Below, piece after piece: positions 30,390 to 38,300 of a DNA stretch of 44,836 bases. The translations under genes and the position numbers were made by a program. The notes below the pieces were generated by a model. The model was not told the DNA's origin. It was given only the letters and a program-made list of their open reading frames with translations, and made no database searches. Source of the stretch: a virus. Every line of letters starts with the position of its first letter. Position 1 is the first letter of the stretch. Where the stretch lies: the IMG/VR virus record IMGVR_UViG_3300027834_000301, positions 1-44,836 of that record, one strand, 5' to 3'.

Positions 30390-31366
30390 TGAAACTACTA
30401 TTCAATAAAGCAGGAGCCGATTTTAGCAAAGAGTTCAAGGATGCCCTTGGGTTCGTGGATGCCGATTTCAAATTTCAGAAAATAAAGCCTGATCTTGTGA
30501 ATGCCACTCAAGAGATTGCCAGCTTCCTTGGCAATGCTACTTATTTGGAAATTGTAGCTACCTATGAGAGCAATTTTGATTACGAAACCACAGCTGGGCA
30601 GATCCTCCAGTTTGCACAAAACGCCATTGCCAATCTCGCTTACCGATATTTTGCTCCAAGCAATGACCTTCAGCACGGTACCAACGGCCGTAAGATGCTA
30701 ACCAGTGAGGATAGCAAAACGCCATTTGAATATATGATTGTTGCTAGCAACGACGAATTGGAGCGCCGCTCCCATCGTGCTATGGACAATCTCATAAACC
30801 TATTGGATGAAAGTTCAAATACCTGGAAGGCTTCAGATAATTACAAGGCCACACATCGCCTATTTGTACGCACTGTTAAAGAGTTCAACCAATTTTATAC
30901 AATCAATTCGCGATACTTATTGGAAAAACTTTCTCCTGGCATCGCCATGGCGGAAAAACGTTTGATCATTCCTAGAATTGGACAAACTGCCTATGATGCG
31001 CTGAAGGCGAAAAGAAAGGATGGTTCCGCTTTATCTGCAGATGAAGAAACCCTGCTTTTAATGATTCAGGAAGCAACCGTGTACGCTGCACTTGCCTGGG
31101 GCGTTATCCGTCTGCAGGTAACATTGTTTCCAGACAGTATATCTCAAGCTGTGCGTGGTGATAGCGCTACGATTAAAGGCAGAATGCCAATAGTAAATAA
31201 TCTATTGGACCAGCTGGAGCAAAAATTCAAAGAAGACACAGCACAAGTGCTTTTGGATATCGAAGCCGCCGTTAAGGAACCGGATCCAGAACCAACCACT
31301 CAAACAACCAATTGCCCCGATGAAGACAAGTTCGGTTTTAGAACCGATGATGGCTTCGTAGGATAA
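30389..31366 (+). CDS. head-tail connector-like protein (DUF6712-like)
   Basis: A 325-residue, mostly helical protein; VRTVKEFNQFYTINSRYLLE and RLIIPRIGQTAYDALKAKRK are followed by LLLMIQEATVYAALAWGVIR. This resembles a family of Bacteroidota phage proteins placed after the portal that I associate with DUF6712, probably adaptor/connector proteins. The final 30 residues are acidic and Pro-rich. Family assignment is from memory of pattern and should be treated as tentative. Confidence 0.55.
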   Translation: MKLLFNKAGADFSKEFKDALGFVDADFKFQKIKPDLVNATQEIASFLGNATYLEIVATYESNFDYETTAGQILQFAQNAIANLAYRYFAPSNDLQHGTNGRKMLTSEDSKTPFEYMIVASNDELERRSHRAMDNLINLLDESSNTWKASDNYKATHRLFVRTVKEFNQFYTINSRYLLEKLSPGIAMAEKRLIIPRIGQTAYDALKAKRKDGSALSADEETLLLMIQEATVYAALAWGVIRLQVTLFPDSISQAVRGDSATIKGRMPIVNNLLDQLEQKFKEDTAQVLLDIEAAVKEPDPEPTTQTTNCPDEDKFGFRTDDGFVG

Positions 31367-31392
31367 AAAATCAACCTATAAGTTTACTTTCT

Positions 31393-31677
31393 ATGATAAA
31401 AAGAATAATCAAATTTTTAAAGCGCCTTCGCCGTCGTTGGTTTTTGTCTCGCCAGGCAAAAGCAATGCAGCCAATCGTTGATCAAATGATTAAAGATCGT
31501 AAAGCATTGCGACGGGACATTAATCAATTCCTCCGGAAATATTTCAAAATAGATGCCCGAAGCAAATACATTCCTGCAGACTTCAAAAACAAAGAGGAAG
31601 TGAAGTTGGCAATTTTGGACAAATTCAGTCCAAAAATGGAAGAACTGAATGTAACATATGAGCAGCTGTTCAAATGA
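31393..31677 (+). CDS. small basic protein, 94 aa
   Basis: A strongly basic N-terminus (IKRIIKFLKRLRRRWFLSRQ) and a helical remainder; no family recognised. The basic patch could bind DNA or membranes. It overlaps the following 299-aa gene by 4 bp. Confidence 0.6.
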   Translation: MIKRIIKFLKRLRRRWFLSRQAKAMQPIVDQMIKDRKALRRDINQFLRKYFKIDARSKYIPADFKNKEEVKLAILDKFSPKMEELNVTYEQLFK

Positions 31678-32573
31678 CAGATTTCCCCGAAATATTGCCC
31701 ATACAAATACCTGAGCTAAATAAATGGCTGTATTTGCCATTGTGCCTGGAGAAAATGGACCAACGGCAATACATCGCATTTTTCAGCCTTGTGTACCGAA
31801 TGGAAACCAAGGAAATCGATTACTATGAATTTGCAACTTTGGCGGTTTACGAATTGCTGGAGCTTAAAAAAGGCGATCGTAAGTTGCCGGAAGAGGAGCT
31901 GGAGGAAGCATTGAGCAATATTGCGATGTTATCAGAATATATTGCGGCTTACTTCAATAGAAATGACAACGTAATTTCGTTAAAGCTGGAATATACTCGC
32001 AACTACATAGATTGCGTTACACTTCCCTTCAACAAAAAATACTATGGTCCATCCCAATGGTTTCGCGATGTTGATTTTGGCGAATATGAAGACGGATTGA
32101 ACCGTTTCCTGCAATATAATGAAACGCCTTGCCGTGAATTGCTCCAGGAACTAATGGCCACCTTCTACCGGGAAAAAAGAAACGGCAAGCGCTTTGGATA
32201 TCTTTCTTCTGAAATTGAAAGTGCAGCACATAGCTTCTCACAGGTTCCGATTGGTGCACTATATGGCTTTTACTACAACTTTGCAATGTTCCATACCTAT
32301 TTCAGCGGTTCGCAGGTGTATTATAGCGGTCAGCTTATAGATCTGTCCATTCTTTTCACCAACCAACCTGCAGATGAAAGTTCCAGTTACGAAAGTCCAT
32401 ATCCTTCGCTTGGCATCAAGTCCACGGGAATAGAGATTGCAAAAACAGGGGTTTTGGGCAATTTAAAGCAAGTGCGTGGCACAAAGCTTTGGGATGTGGC
32501 CTTGCTCCTTTACGATATGCGAAAAAAGGATTTGGACGAACGCGAAAAACAAAAATTAGCTAAAAAAGAATAG
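31674..32573 (+). CDS. hypothetical structural-region protein, 299 aa
   Basis: No family recognised. It is rich in Tyr and Phe (AHSFSQVPIGALYGFYYNFA), has an acidic helical segment (KLPEEELEEALSNIAMLSEY) and ends in a Lys-rich helix (LYDMRKKDLDEREKQKLAKK). Position between connector and tail genes suggests a role in head completion or tail assembly. Confidence 0.65.
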   Translation: MTDFPEILPIQIPELNKWLYLPLCLEKMDQRQYIAFFSLVYRMETKEIDYYEFATLAVYELLELKKGDRKLPEEELEEALSNIAMLSEYIAAYFNRNDNVISLKLEYTRNYIDCVTLPFNKKYYGPSQWFRDVDFGEYEDGLNRFLQYNETPCRELLQELMATFYREKRNGKRFGYLSSEIESAAHSFSQVPIGALYGFYYNFAMFHTYFSGSQVYYSGQLIDLSILFTNQPADESSSYESPYPSLGIKSTGIEIAKTGVLGNLKQVRGTKLWDVALLLYDMRKKDLDEREKQKLAKKE

Positions 32574-32575
32574 GT

Positions 32576-32752
32576 ATGTATCAAGATTTAAGCCCATTGT
32601 TCGAAAAACTACATCAAAAATTTGTAAATGATGTTATGCAGGAAGAAGATATTCAAGTTCTAACGCAGCGACTTTTGAATACACATAATCCTTTGAAAAA
32701 AGAACTTATTCAGGCGAGGATTGAAAATATTAACCACAAAAGCACAAACTAA
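32576..32752 (+). CDS. small hypothetical protein, 58 aa
   Basis: ATG 32576 is 2 bp after the preceding stop, and its TAA overlaps the next ATG (TAATG at 32750-32754). The product is a helical 58-mer (MYQDLSPLFEKLHQKFVNDV; later LLNTHNPLKKELIQARIEN). The tight spacing supports translation; function unknown. Confidence 0.6.
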   Translation: MYQDLSPLFEKLHQKFVNDVMQEEDIQVLTQRLLNTHNPLKKELIQARIENINHKSTN

Positions 32753-33204
32753 TGGCAGCAATACAGGATTTTAAGAATTATATGGACGAGATTCAGGAGC
32801 AAATAGCCGGGATCAACCTAAATAAAGTGGTAACATCTGAAAAGCAGCTTACCAAATACCTAAGCGATTTAGAGCGTGATCAAAACGCATTGATGATCGG
32901 CCTTATGCCAAATTTCGGCAATAACAGTCCATCGAGCGGCGATGCCTTTCGTTTAAAAGGCTTCACGGAATTAATGATCTTTGAAAAAACTGATTTTTCT
33001 GAATTAACCGAGGAAAAATACGTTTCCCAAAGCGATCGCCTTTTCGCCATTGCACAATTAGTTAATGATAAGCTGCTGGAAGATCATTTGAAAGGTTCCT
33101 GCAACATTATGCGTTTTCTCGATCCCACCAGCATTCAGATTGTGGATGTGTACAACAATAGCCAGTGTAATGGTTGGACGGTTGTATTTACATTTGATAT
33201 TTAA
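32752..33204 (+). CDS. tail completion-type hypothetical protein, 150 aa
   Basis: A 150-residue protein; an N-terminal helix (FKNYMDEIQEQIAGINLNKV) and a beta-rich end (CNIMRFLDPTSIQIVDVYNN, then GWTVVFTFDI). Size and place before tail genes match tail-terminator or neck proteins, but no family was recognised. Confidence 0.6.
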   Translation: MAAIQDFKNYMDEIQEQIAGINLNKVVTSEKQLTKYLSDLERDQNALMIGLMPNFGNNSPSSGDAFRLKGFTELMIFEKTDFSELTEEKYVSQSDRLFAIAQLVNDKLLEDHLKGSCNIMRFLDPTSIQIVDVYNNSQCNGWTVVFTFDI

Positions 33205-33212
33205 GTATAAAA

Positions 33213-33227
33213 GTCGTAAATTCCGAC
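33213..33227. promoter_or_regulatory. second copy of the GTCGGAA-type palindrome
   Basis: GTCGTAA-A-TTCCGAC differs by two bases, the central one included, from the perfect palindrome at 28338-28352. It lies in a 39-bp gap between two structural genes, 16 bp before ATG 33244. It may be an operator, a weak minus-strand terminator, or a processing hairpin. Confidence 0.45.
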
Positions 33228-33243
33228 CATAAAAAGGAAATTT

Positions 33244-33435
33244 ATGACACTCACGGATATCGATAAAGCAATTTCAAAAATTTTGGCGAGCGATGAGCTC
33301 CAAAAAAACGCTGGAATTGATAAAAGACTAAAATATGAATTGCTTAACCAGGATAAGCGAATTGTTTCAGTTTCAAAAAAACTGGAAATACTCTGGAAAG
33401 CCGGAATGCTAAAATTAACCGATGGCACAAAATGA
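33244..33435 (+). CDS. small hypothetical protein, 63 aa
   Basis: Helical 63-mer (MTLTDIDKAISKILASDELQ) with no recognised family. It overlaps the next gene by 14 bp. Confidence 0.58.
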   Translation: MTLTDIDKAISKILASDELQKNAGIDKRLKYELLNQDKRIVSVSKKLEILWKAGMLKLTDGTK

Positions 33436-33778
33436 TGATGTATTAAAAGGCCGTTTTATGTCACGAATTCTTCGTGAGGAGGGTCAAAACATAGAGCAGG
33501 CAAAATTAAAGGAGGTTAGTAAATTTGCCAGCCGCAATAATTTTGCCGCACAATACACCAATGACGAAACTAAGTTGGTAATGCGCCACCCCATTGCGCT
33601 GCGCTTTATTGATATGAAAACCCGAAATACTAAAGAGGGCAAGATCCGCAAAGTTTCACATCCGGTACATAACAAAATAGTAATGGGCCACGCCAATAAC
33701 ATTGTACGCCGTGCTTCTTTTGAGTACACTTCAGCGATGAAAGAGACCCTTTTAAAGGATTTTCCACAAAACCTATAA
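33422..33778 (+). CDS. hypothetical structural-region protein, 118 aa
   Basis: Basic 118-residue protein (AKLKEVSKFASRNNFAAQYT; RNTKEGKIRKVSHPVHNKIV). Size and position resemble neck or HK97 gp10-like proteins, but no diagnostic motif is visible. The final residues LLKDFPQNL precede a short untranslated gap. Confidence 0.6.
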   Translation: MAQNDDVLKGRFMSRILREEGQNIEQAKLKEVSKFASRNNFAAQYTNDETKLVMRHPIALRFIDMKTRNTKEGKIRKVSHPVHNKIVMGHANNIVRRASFEYTSAMKETLLKDFPQNL

Positions 33779-33820
33779 AGTTTTAAATATATTGGGTAGT
33801 CATTTTTAAAACTAACCAAT

Positions 33821-33997
33821 ATGAATCAAAATTTTGAAACCTGGCAGGATGAGCTCCTCGCGGTAGACTCCTCAGAAAACCACAAGCAAACGATTGCTGA
33901 AATCGAAATCTCAATTCTAGAAAGCCCCGCGGCAGATGACTGCGCCTTTCGCCTAAAGGCCTTTTGGCTATTGCGCCACCTGGCGCGCCTTGTGTAG
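33821..33997 (+). CDS. small acidic protein, 58 aa
   Basis: ATG 33821 to TAG 33997. The product MNQNFETWQDELLAVDSSEN continues to an Ile/Glu-rich helix and ends WLLRHLARLV. Composition and codon use are natural although GC is higher than in neighbouring genes. A GCGCC/GGCGC hairpin occurs at its 3' end. No family recognised. Confidence 0.52.
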   Translation: MNQNFETWQDELLAVDSSENHKQTIAEIEISILESPAADDCAFRLKAFWLLRHLARLV

Positions 33998-34002
33998 TAA
34001 CA

Positions 34003-34032
34003 TTATCTCCCCGATTTATTTTGCTATATTTA
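34003..34032 (+). promoter_or_regulatory. probable promoter of the DUF4468-like gene
   Basis: TTA (34003-34005), 19 nt, TATATTTA (34025-34032), then ATG 34059. This is the ordinary Bacteroidota promoter layout with one mismatch in each box and no TGTCACA, so the accessory gene is probably expressed independently of the late promoters, perhaps in the lysogen. Confidence 0.55.
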
Positions 34033-34058
34033 TTGTCTAACCGTAATATATATCGATT

Positions 34059-34601
34059 ATGAAAAAATTTACACTACTACTCTTATTGTGCAGCACTTTC
34101 ATTTTTGCTCAGAACCAAGTGGACCGTTTTGAAGCTACGGCTGAAGGATTTCCAAATTATGTGGTTCTGGAATTTTCTGAGAAATCTGCAAATGAAATAT
34201 TCACACAGGTCCAAAAATGGGCTCAATACAATCTTCGCAATTCAAAAGATGCCACTTACAGTGAAATCGAGAATGAATATATTGCATATTCACTTTTTAT
34301 TGATCGAGCCTTTAAAGTAGATGCTTTTTATGGTATCGATTATGATTTGGAACTCCGAATTAAGGAAGGAAAGCTTCGCATAGATTTAAAGGTGAAATCT
34401 ATGCCGCTAGATCCAATTTCTACAGGTGCTGATTTAACCTTCAGCAAAGGATTAAATTCTATGTTTAAAAACAACGGTGAACCAAGAAGCTTAAAAGACA
34501 GACAACTAAAACGTCAAGCGATCGAAGATTTTGCAAATGGTTTGGTTGCTTCAATTAACAATGCTGTATTAGGTAAAACGGATTTAAAAGATGATTGGTA
34601 A
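34059..34601 (+). CDS. secreted DUF4468-like protein
   Basis: A 180-residue protein with a classical signal peptide (MKKFTLLLLLCSTFIFAQ). The mature part (FPNYVVLEFSEKSANEIFTQ; YDLELRIKEGKLRIDLKVKS) follows the DUF4468 pattern, a Bacteroidota family with a TBP-like fold found in periplasmic or lipid-linked proteins of unknown function. The family is normally chromosomal, so its presence between tail genes marks it as accessory cargo. It has its own promoter at 34003-34032. Confidence 0.68.
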   Translation: MKKFTLLLLLCSTFIFAQNQVDRFEATAEGFPNYVVLEFSEKSANEIFTQVQKWAQYNLRNSKDATYSEIENEYIAYSLFIDRAFKVDAFYGIDYDLELRIKEGKLRIDLKVKSMPLDPISTGADLTFSKGLNSMFKNNGEPRSLKDRQLKRQAIEDFANGLVASINNAVLGKTDLKDDW

Positions 34602-34619
34602 AATTTGTTATATTTGTTG

Positions 34620-34758
34620 TGCAGAACACATCAAATATGACCTTAAACAATTTTAATCTAGCCCAAGAGAGAGCCAGTTGGACTGGCAACTTCGTCTATT
34701 TGATGTTGTTCTGCAGCTCTCTTGGGTCTATTAAACAAAATTATGCAGAACAACATCA
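34620..34758 (+). ncRNA. interleaved inverted repeats (pseudoknot) with alternative partner over a start codon
   Basis: Four pairing elements alternate: A 34620-34637, B 34662-34671, A' 34697-34715, B' 34717-34726. A pairs with A' along 18 bp with one bulge and B with B' along 10 bp, giving an A-B-A'-B' pseudoknot; a small hairpin 34673-34678 with 34682-34687 sits inside. In addition 34744-34758, at the start codon of the next gene, is a perfect 15-bp complement to A', so A' can choose between two partners. This looks like an RNA switch or attenuator controlling the gene at 34743, or a recombination site folded from single-stranded DNA. Confidence 0.55.
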
Positions 34759-34922
34759 CAAAATTTTACCGGAACAAAATTGAACTTACCTCTATAGAAG
34801 GTATCGAAGTAGACGAAGGTTCACTTTGGAAACTAAATCCCGAACAAAACCTATTAGTTTTGGAAGACGAAGATCAATATGCAACCGCACAATTAAATGA
34901 CAAATTTGAGGAATCAATTTGA
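34743..34922 (+). CDS. small acidic hypothetical protein, 59 aa
   Basis: ATG 34743 lies within the A'' segment of the structured region, giving MQNNITKFYRNKIELTSIEG and an acidic tail (LEDEDQYATAQLNDKFEES). A TTG start at 34722 is possible but falls in the B' arm. No family recognised. It may be an accessory gene whose translation is masked by the adjacent RNA structure. Confidence 0.55.
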   Translation: MQNNITKFYRNKIELTSIEGIEVDEGSLWKLNPEQNLLVLEDEDQYATAQLNDKFEESI

Positions 34923-34939
34923 TTTTTGATAACGGCTTT

Positions 34940-35021
34940 AATAAAATGCAGTAGCGCACAACCGAACCAATGAACAGATGCAGAACGCCAACCTGCGCTA
35001 TTCATTTTATTTATTGTTGGC
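34940..35021 (+). ncRNA. second interleaved inverted-repeat structure
   Basis: C (34940-34958) pairs imperfectly with C' (34994-35012), and D (GCCAAC, 34987-34992) pairs with D' (GTTGGC, 35016-35021), again in C-D-C'-D' order. It also contains another GCAGAAC word shared with the first structure (34621, 34745, 34980). It fills the 115-bp gap before the DUF4031-like gene. Confidence 0.42.
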
Positions 35022-35037
35022 ATTTCGTTTTTGAGCG

Positions 35038-35289
35038 ATGGCAGTTTATGTAGGAACTCGAGAATATAAATACGGCAGAATGCTTATGAGTCATATGGCG
35101 GCTGATACCTTAGAAGAACTTCACCAAATGGCACAAAGTGTAGGGGTAGCCAAGCGACATTTCCAAAATAAGGAAGGAAAGCCGCACTATGATATTTGCA
35201 AACAGAATAAGCTAAAAGCGATTGAACTGGGAGCGATTGAAGTAAACGACAGGCAAATTATAGAACTGTACCGAGCGTTGGCCAAATGA
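35038..35289 (+). CDS. DUF4031-like protein
   Basis: An 83-residue protein matching the DUF4031 pattern: MAVYVGTREYKYGRMLMSHM, AADTLEELHQMAQSVGVAKR, then HYDICKQNKLKAIELGAIEV. The family is small, widespread and of unknown biochemical role; conserved His, Asp and Lys suggest a nucleotide- or metal-binding site. It is the last accessory gene before a strong terminator and the tape-measure promoter. Confidence 0.75.
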   Translation: MAVYVGTREYKYGRMLMSHMAADTLEELHQMAQSVGVAKRHFQNKEGKPHYDICKQNKLKAIELGAIEVNDRQIIELYRALAK

Positions 35290-35305
35290 ATGCCAACTAG
35301 CTGCT

Positions 35306-35331
35306 AAGCCCACCCTCCGGTGGGCTTTTTT
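35306..35331 (+). terminator. intrinsic terminator after the accessory genes
   Basis: AAGCCCACC (35306-35314) and GGTGGGCTT (35319-35327) are perfect inverted repeats around a 4-nt loop, followed by T residues. It isolates the accessory genes from the tape-measure unit driven by P5. Confidence 0.92.
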
Positions 35332-35345
35332 ATTGTTTGCACTGG

Positions 35346-35381
35346 TGTCACAACTTTCCCCACCGCCTTTTTATAACATTG
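35346..35381 (+). promoter_or_regulatory. late-type promoter P5 (TGTCACA-N21-TAACATTG)
   Basis: TGTCACA at 35346-35352, 21 nt, then TAACATTG at 35374-35381, 18 bp before the tape-measure start. It shares heptamer, spacing and -7 box type with the other four late promoters. Confidence 0.7.
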
Positions 35382-35399
35382 AGGTAAAATCTACCCTCA

Positions 35400-38300
35400 A
35401 TGGCAAAGCGAATAGTTGATGAAGAAATGCGGTTTACAGTCGTTGTTAATGGCAATGCTGCACAAAAGGAACTCTATGAATTAGAACAGGCTAATCGTAA
35501 ATTGAAATCAGCAAATACTGATTTAAGAAAAGAACGAGCGCAACTTTTTCGCGAAGGAAAAAAGGGTACTGCTGAATATAAGGCTCTTACCGACCAGATA
35601 AATAAAAATTCAGTAGTAATTGGAGCGAATGCAAAAAGAATGGATGCGCTTCAAAAGGAGATTGGGATTACTGGTCTTTCACTGAATCAGCTAAGACGAC
35701 GGGCAGCGATACTTGGTACCCAATTGCGAAATATGATTCCCGGCTCAGCCGACTTTAATCGTATTCAAGCTGAATTGAAGCAAGTTACTGCCCGTATGAG
35801 AGAATTGCAGGCCGCTTCTCGTAATACAGAAGGAAGCTTATCAAAAATTGCAGGCGGTTTTAATAAGTATGCTGTACTTGGAACATCAATTATTGCATCT
35901 TTCACTGGAATAGCCATTTCATTGCAAAAGACAATAGATTATCAAAAGGAATTTTCAGACGCTTTATCCGACGTCCAGAAAACGACTGGAATGACTAAAA
36001 AGGAAGTGGATGATTTATCACGTACCTTCGGATTTTTAAATACCCGCACCTCGCGTATTGATTTATTAAAAATTGCTGAAGAGGGCGGCCGAATAGGGAT
36101 AGCTAAAGATGAAATTGGCGAATTTGTAAAGGTTATGGATAAAGCGGTGGTCGCTTTATCAGATTCATTTCCTGGAGGAGTAGAGGAAACCGCCTCTAAA
36201 CTTGGAAAGTTAAAGTTGCTCTTTAAAGAAACAAAAGATCAAGGAGTGGATAAGGCATACAACGCTATAGGTTCAGCAATTAATGAACTGGGCGCAAACG
36301 GTGTTGCCACGGAAAATAATATTGCGGAATTTGCTACACGTGTTGGTTCATTGCCCGAATCTATGAAACCATCAATAGCAGATGCGTTAGCTTTAGGTGC
36401 CGCCTTTGAAGAATCTGGAATTCAGGCCGAGATTGCGGCACGGGCGTATGGAATTGTATTAAAGCAAGCTGCGGAAGAAAGCGCAAAGTTTGCAGAAGTA
36501 ATGGGAATTACTAATCAAGAAGTAAAGGACTTGATTAATGAGGATCCATTGGAATTTATGATAAAATTCGCCCAAGGCTTAAAGGGAATGAATGCAACTG
36601 ATACTGCAAACACTTTAAACTATTTGGGCGTTTCAGCTGATGGGGCGAACAAAGTTTTAGGTGCGGTCTCAAATAATACCGCACGTTTCCGCGAACAGTT
36701 GGCACTTTCCTCAAAAGCAATGAGGGAAGCAACTTCATTGACAAATGAATTTAATACCAAAAACAATAATCTTGCGGCAAATTTAGATAAGATTAAAAAA
36801 ACCTTGATTGGTGCCTTCAATTCCGAAGCGCTGACAAAAGCATTATCTGGATTAACGTCGTGGTTTGGAAGATTAATCGGCGCAATTAAAGACACTACGG
36901 ATGCTGCTGTACAAGAGCGCAATGAGTTATTCAAGCTTGAATCAATGATTTTCAACGTGAATACAACCACCGCTGATCGTGTGAAACTTATAAATAAATT
37001 AAAGACTCTTTATCCCGATTTATTAAAAGATATTAATGCCGAAACTGTTTCCAATGAGCAGCTAAAAGTAGCCTTGAAGGCTGTCAATGACCAATTAATA
37101 AATAAAATAATAATTGCGCGTGAGCAGGATAAAATTGATAGACAGAATGAAAAAACCGCAGATCGTCTTCAAACTTATTTGGAAAAAGAAATGGAGTTGC
37201 GGGAAGCCGTTGGCGCTATGGCTGGAGACACAAAAGGTTTTAGTTTTGATTCCAATAAATCAGAACTCGAAAATGCGATTGCGTTAGCCGACCAATATTT
37301 AAAAAATGCGGGTAGAACTCCATCCGTTATCAAGCAAGTTTCCGATGGATATTTTGCGCTAAAAAATTCAATTTCAGCTTATAAATCGGCACAATATCAA
37401 TTAAATCGCGAGCAAAAGGAAGGAAATATTCTTTTAAATGAGCGGGAAGCTCTAATGAAAAGGTTGGGTATAAGTGATGCTCCAGCACCTTCATCAACTT
37501 CTACCACTACTGATACTACCGAAACAGCTACATCAACTTTTAATGTTGGAGGGAATAAAGAAAATGATAAAAAAGCTGCAGAGGAAAAACTGAAGTTAAT
37601 CAAGTCTTTAAATGAAGACATTGCAGAAGCCAACAAAAAAGCCGAGGATGAAAGATTGGCATTATTGGATGCGGGTTATTTAAAAGAACTTCAAAAATTA
37701 AAACTGGCGCACGATAGAGAGAAAGCTGCGCTTTGGGCACAAATCAAAACCAAGGAAGAGTTGGCTGAAATGGATCCTGAAGTTGCTGAAAAATACTTAG
37801 AGAGAAATGAGGCTTTGTTAAATCAAATGTTAGCTCAAGATACTTCCTACCATTTAGAAAGAGCAACTATTATTGAAAAAGGAATAACAGACTACATACA
37901 ATCCCTGGAAGATGAATATCAAAGGGCAAAATCGGCAAGAGAGACTGCTTTTAATAATGAACTTGCTCTTTTAGGTGACAATGAGAAAGCAAAAGAACAA
38001 TTAAAAAAGGAATATCAGGCAGAAGAATTAGCAGCTGATAAAGCCCACTTAGAAGAGTTGATGACTCAACTAAAAACTATCATTTCTGAAGAAGAATTCG
38101 AGGGTTTCAAACTAGACTTGTTTTCAGAGGAACAAAAACAGAATTTAATAAAAAGACTTGAAGAAGCTGGATTAAAATTAAGTGAAATTCAAGCTATAAT
38201 GGCTGCTCTTCAAGGAAAAGGTGGCGGCACTGAAAGTGGTTTAGATATTCAAAATGAAAAGACCGACTTCTTTGGTTTTACTGCAGATGAATGGCTAAAT

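Noticed and set aside
34595-34783. 62-codon plus frame through the interleaved repeats
   Set aside because: Its reading frame is made mainly of the inverted repeats and overlaps the better supported start at 34743.
34620-35021. Retron or diversity-generating element RNA
   Set aside because: No reverse transcriptase is encoded anywhere in the window.
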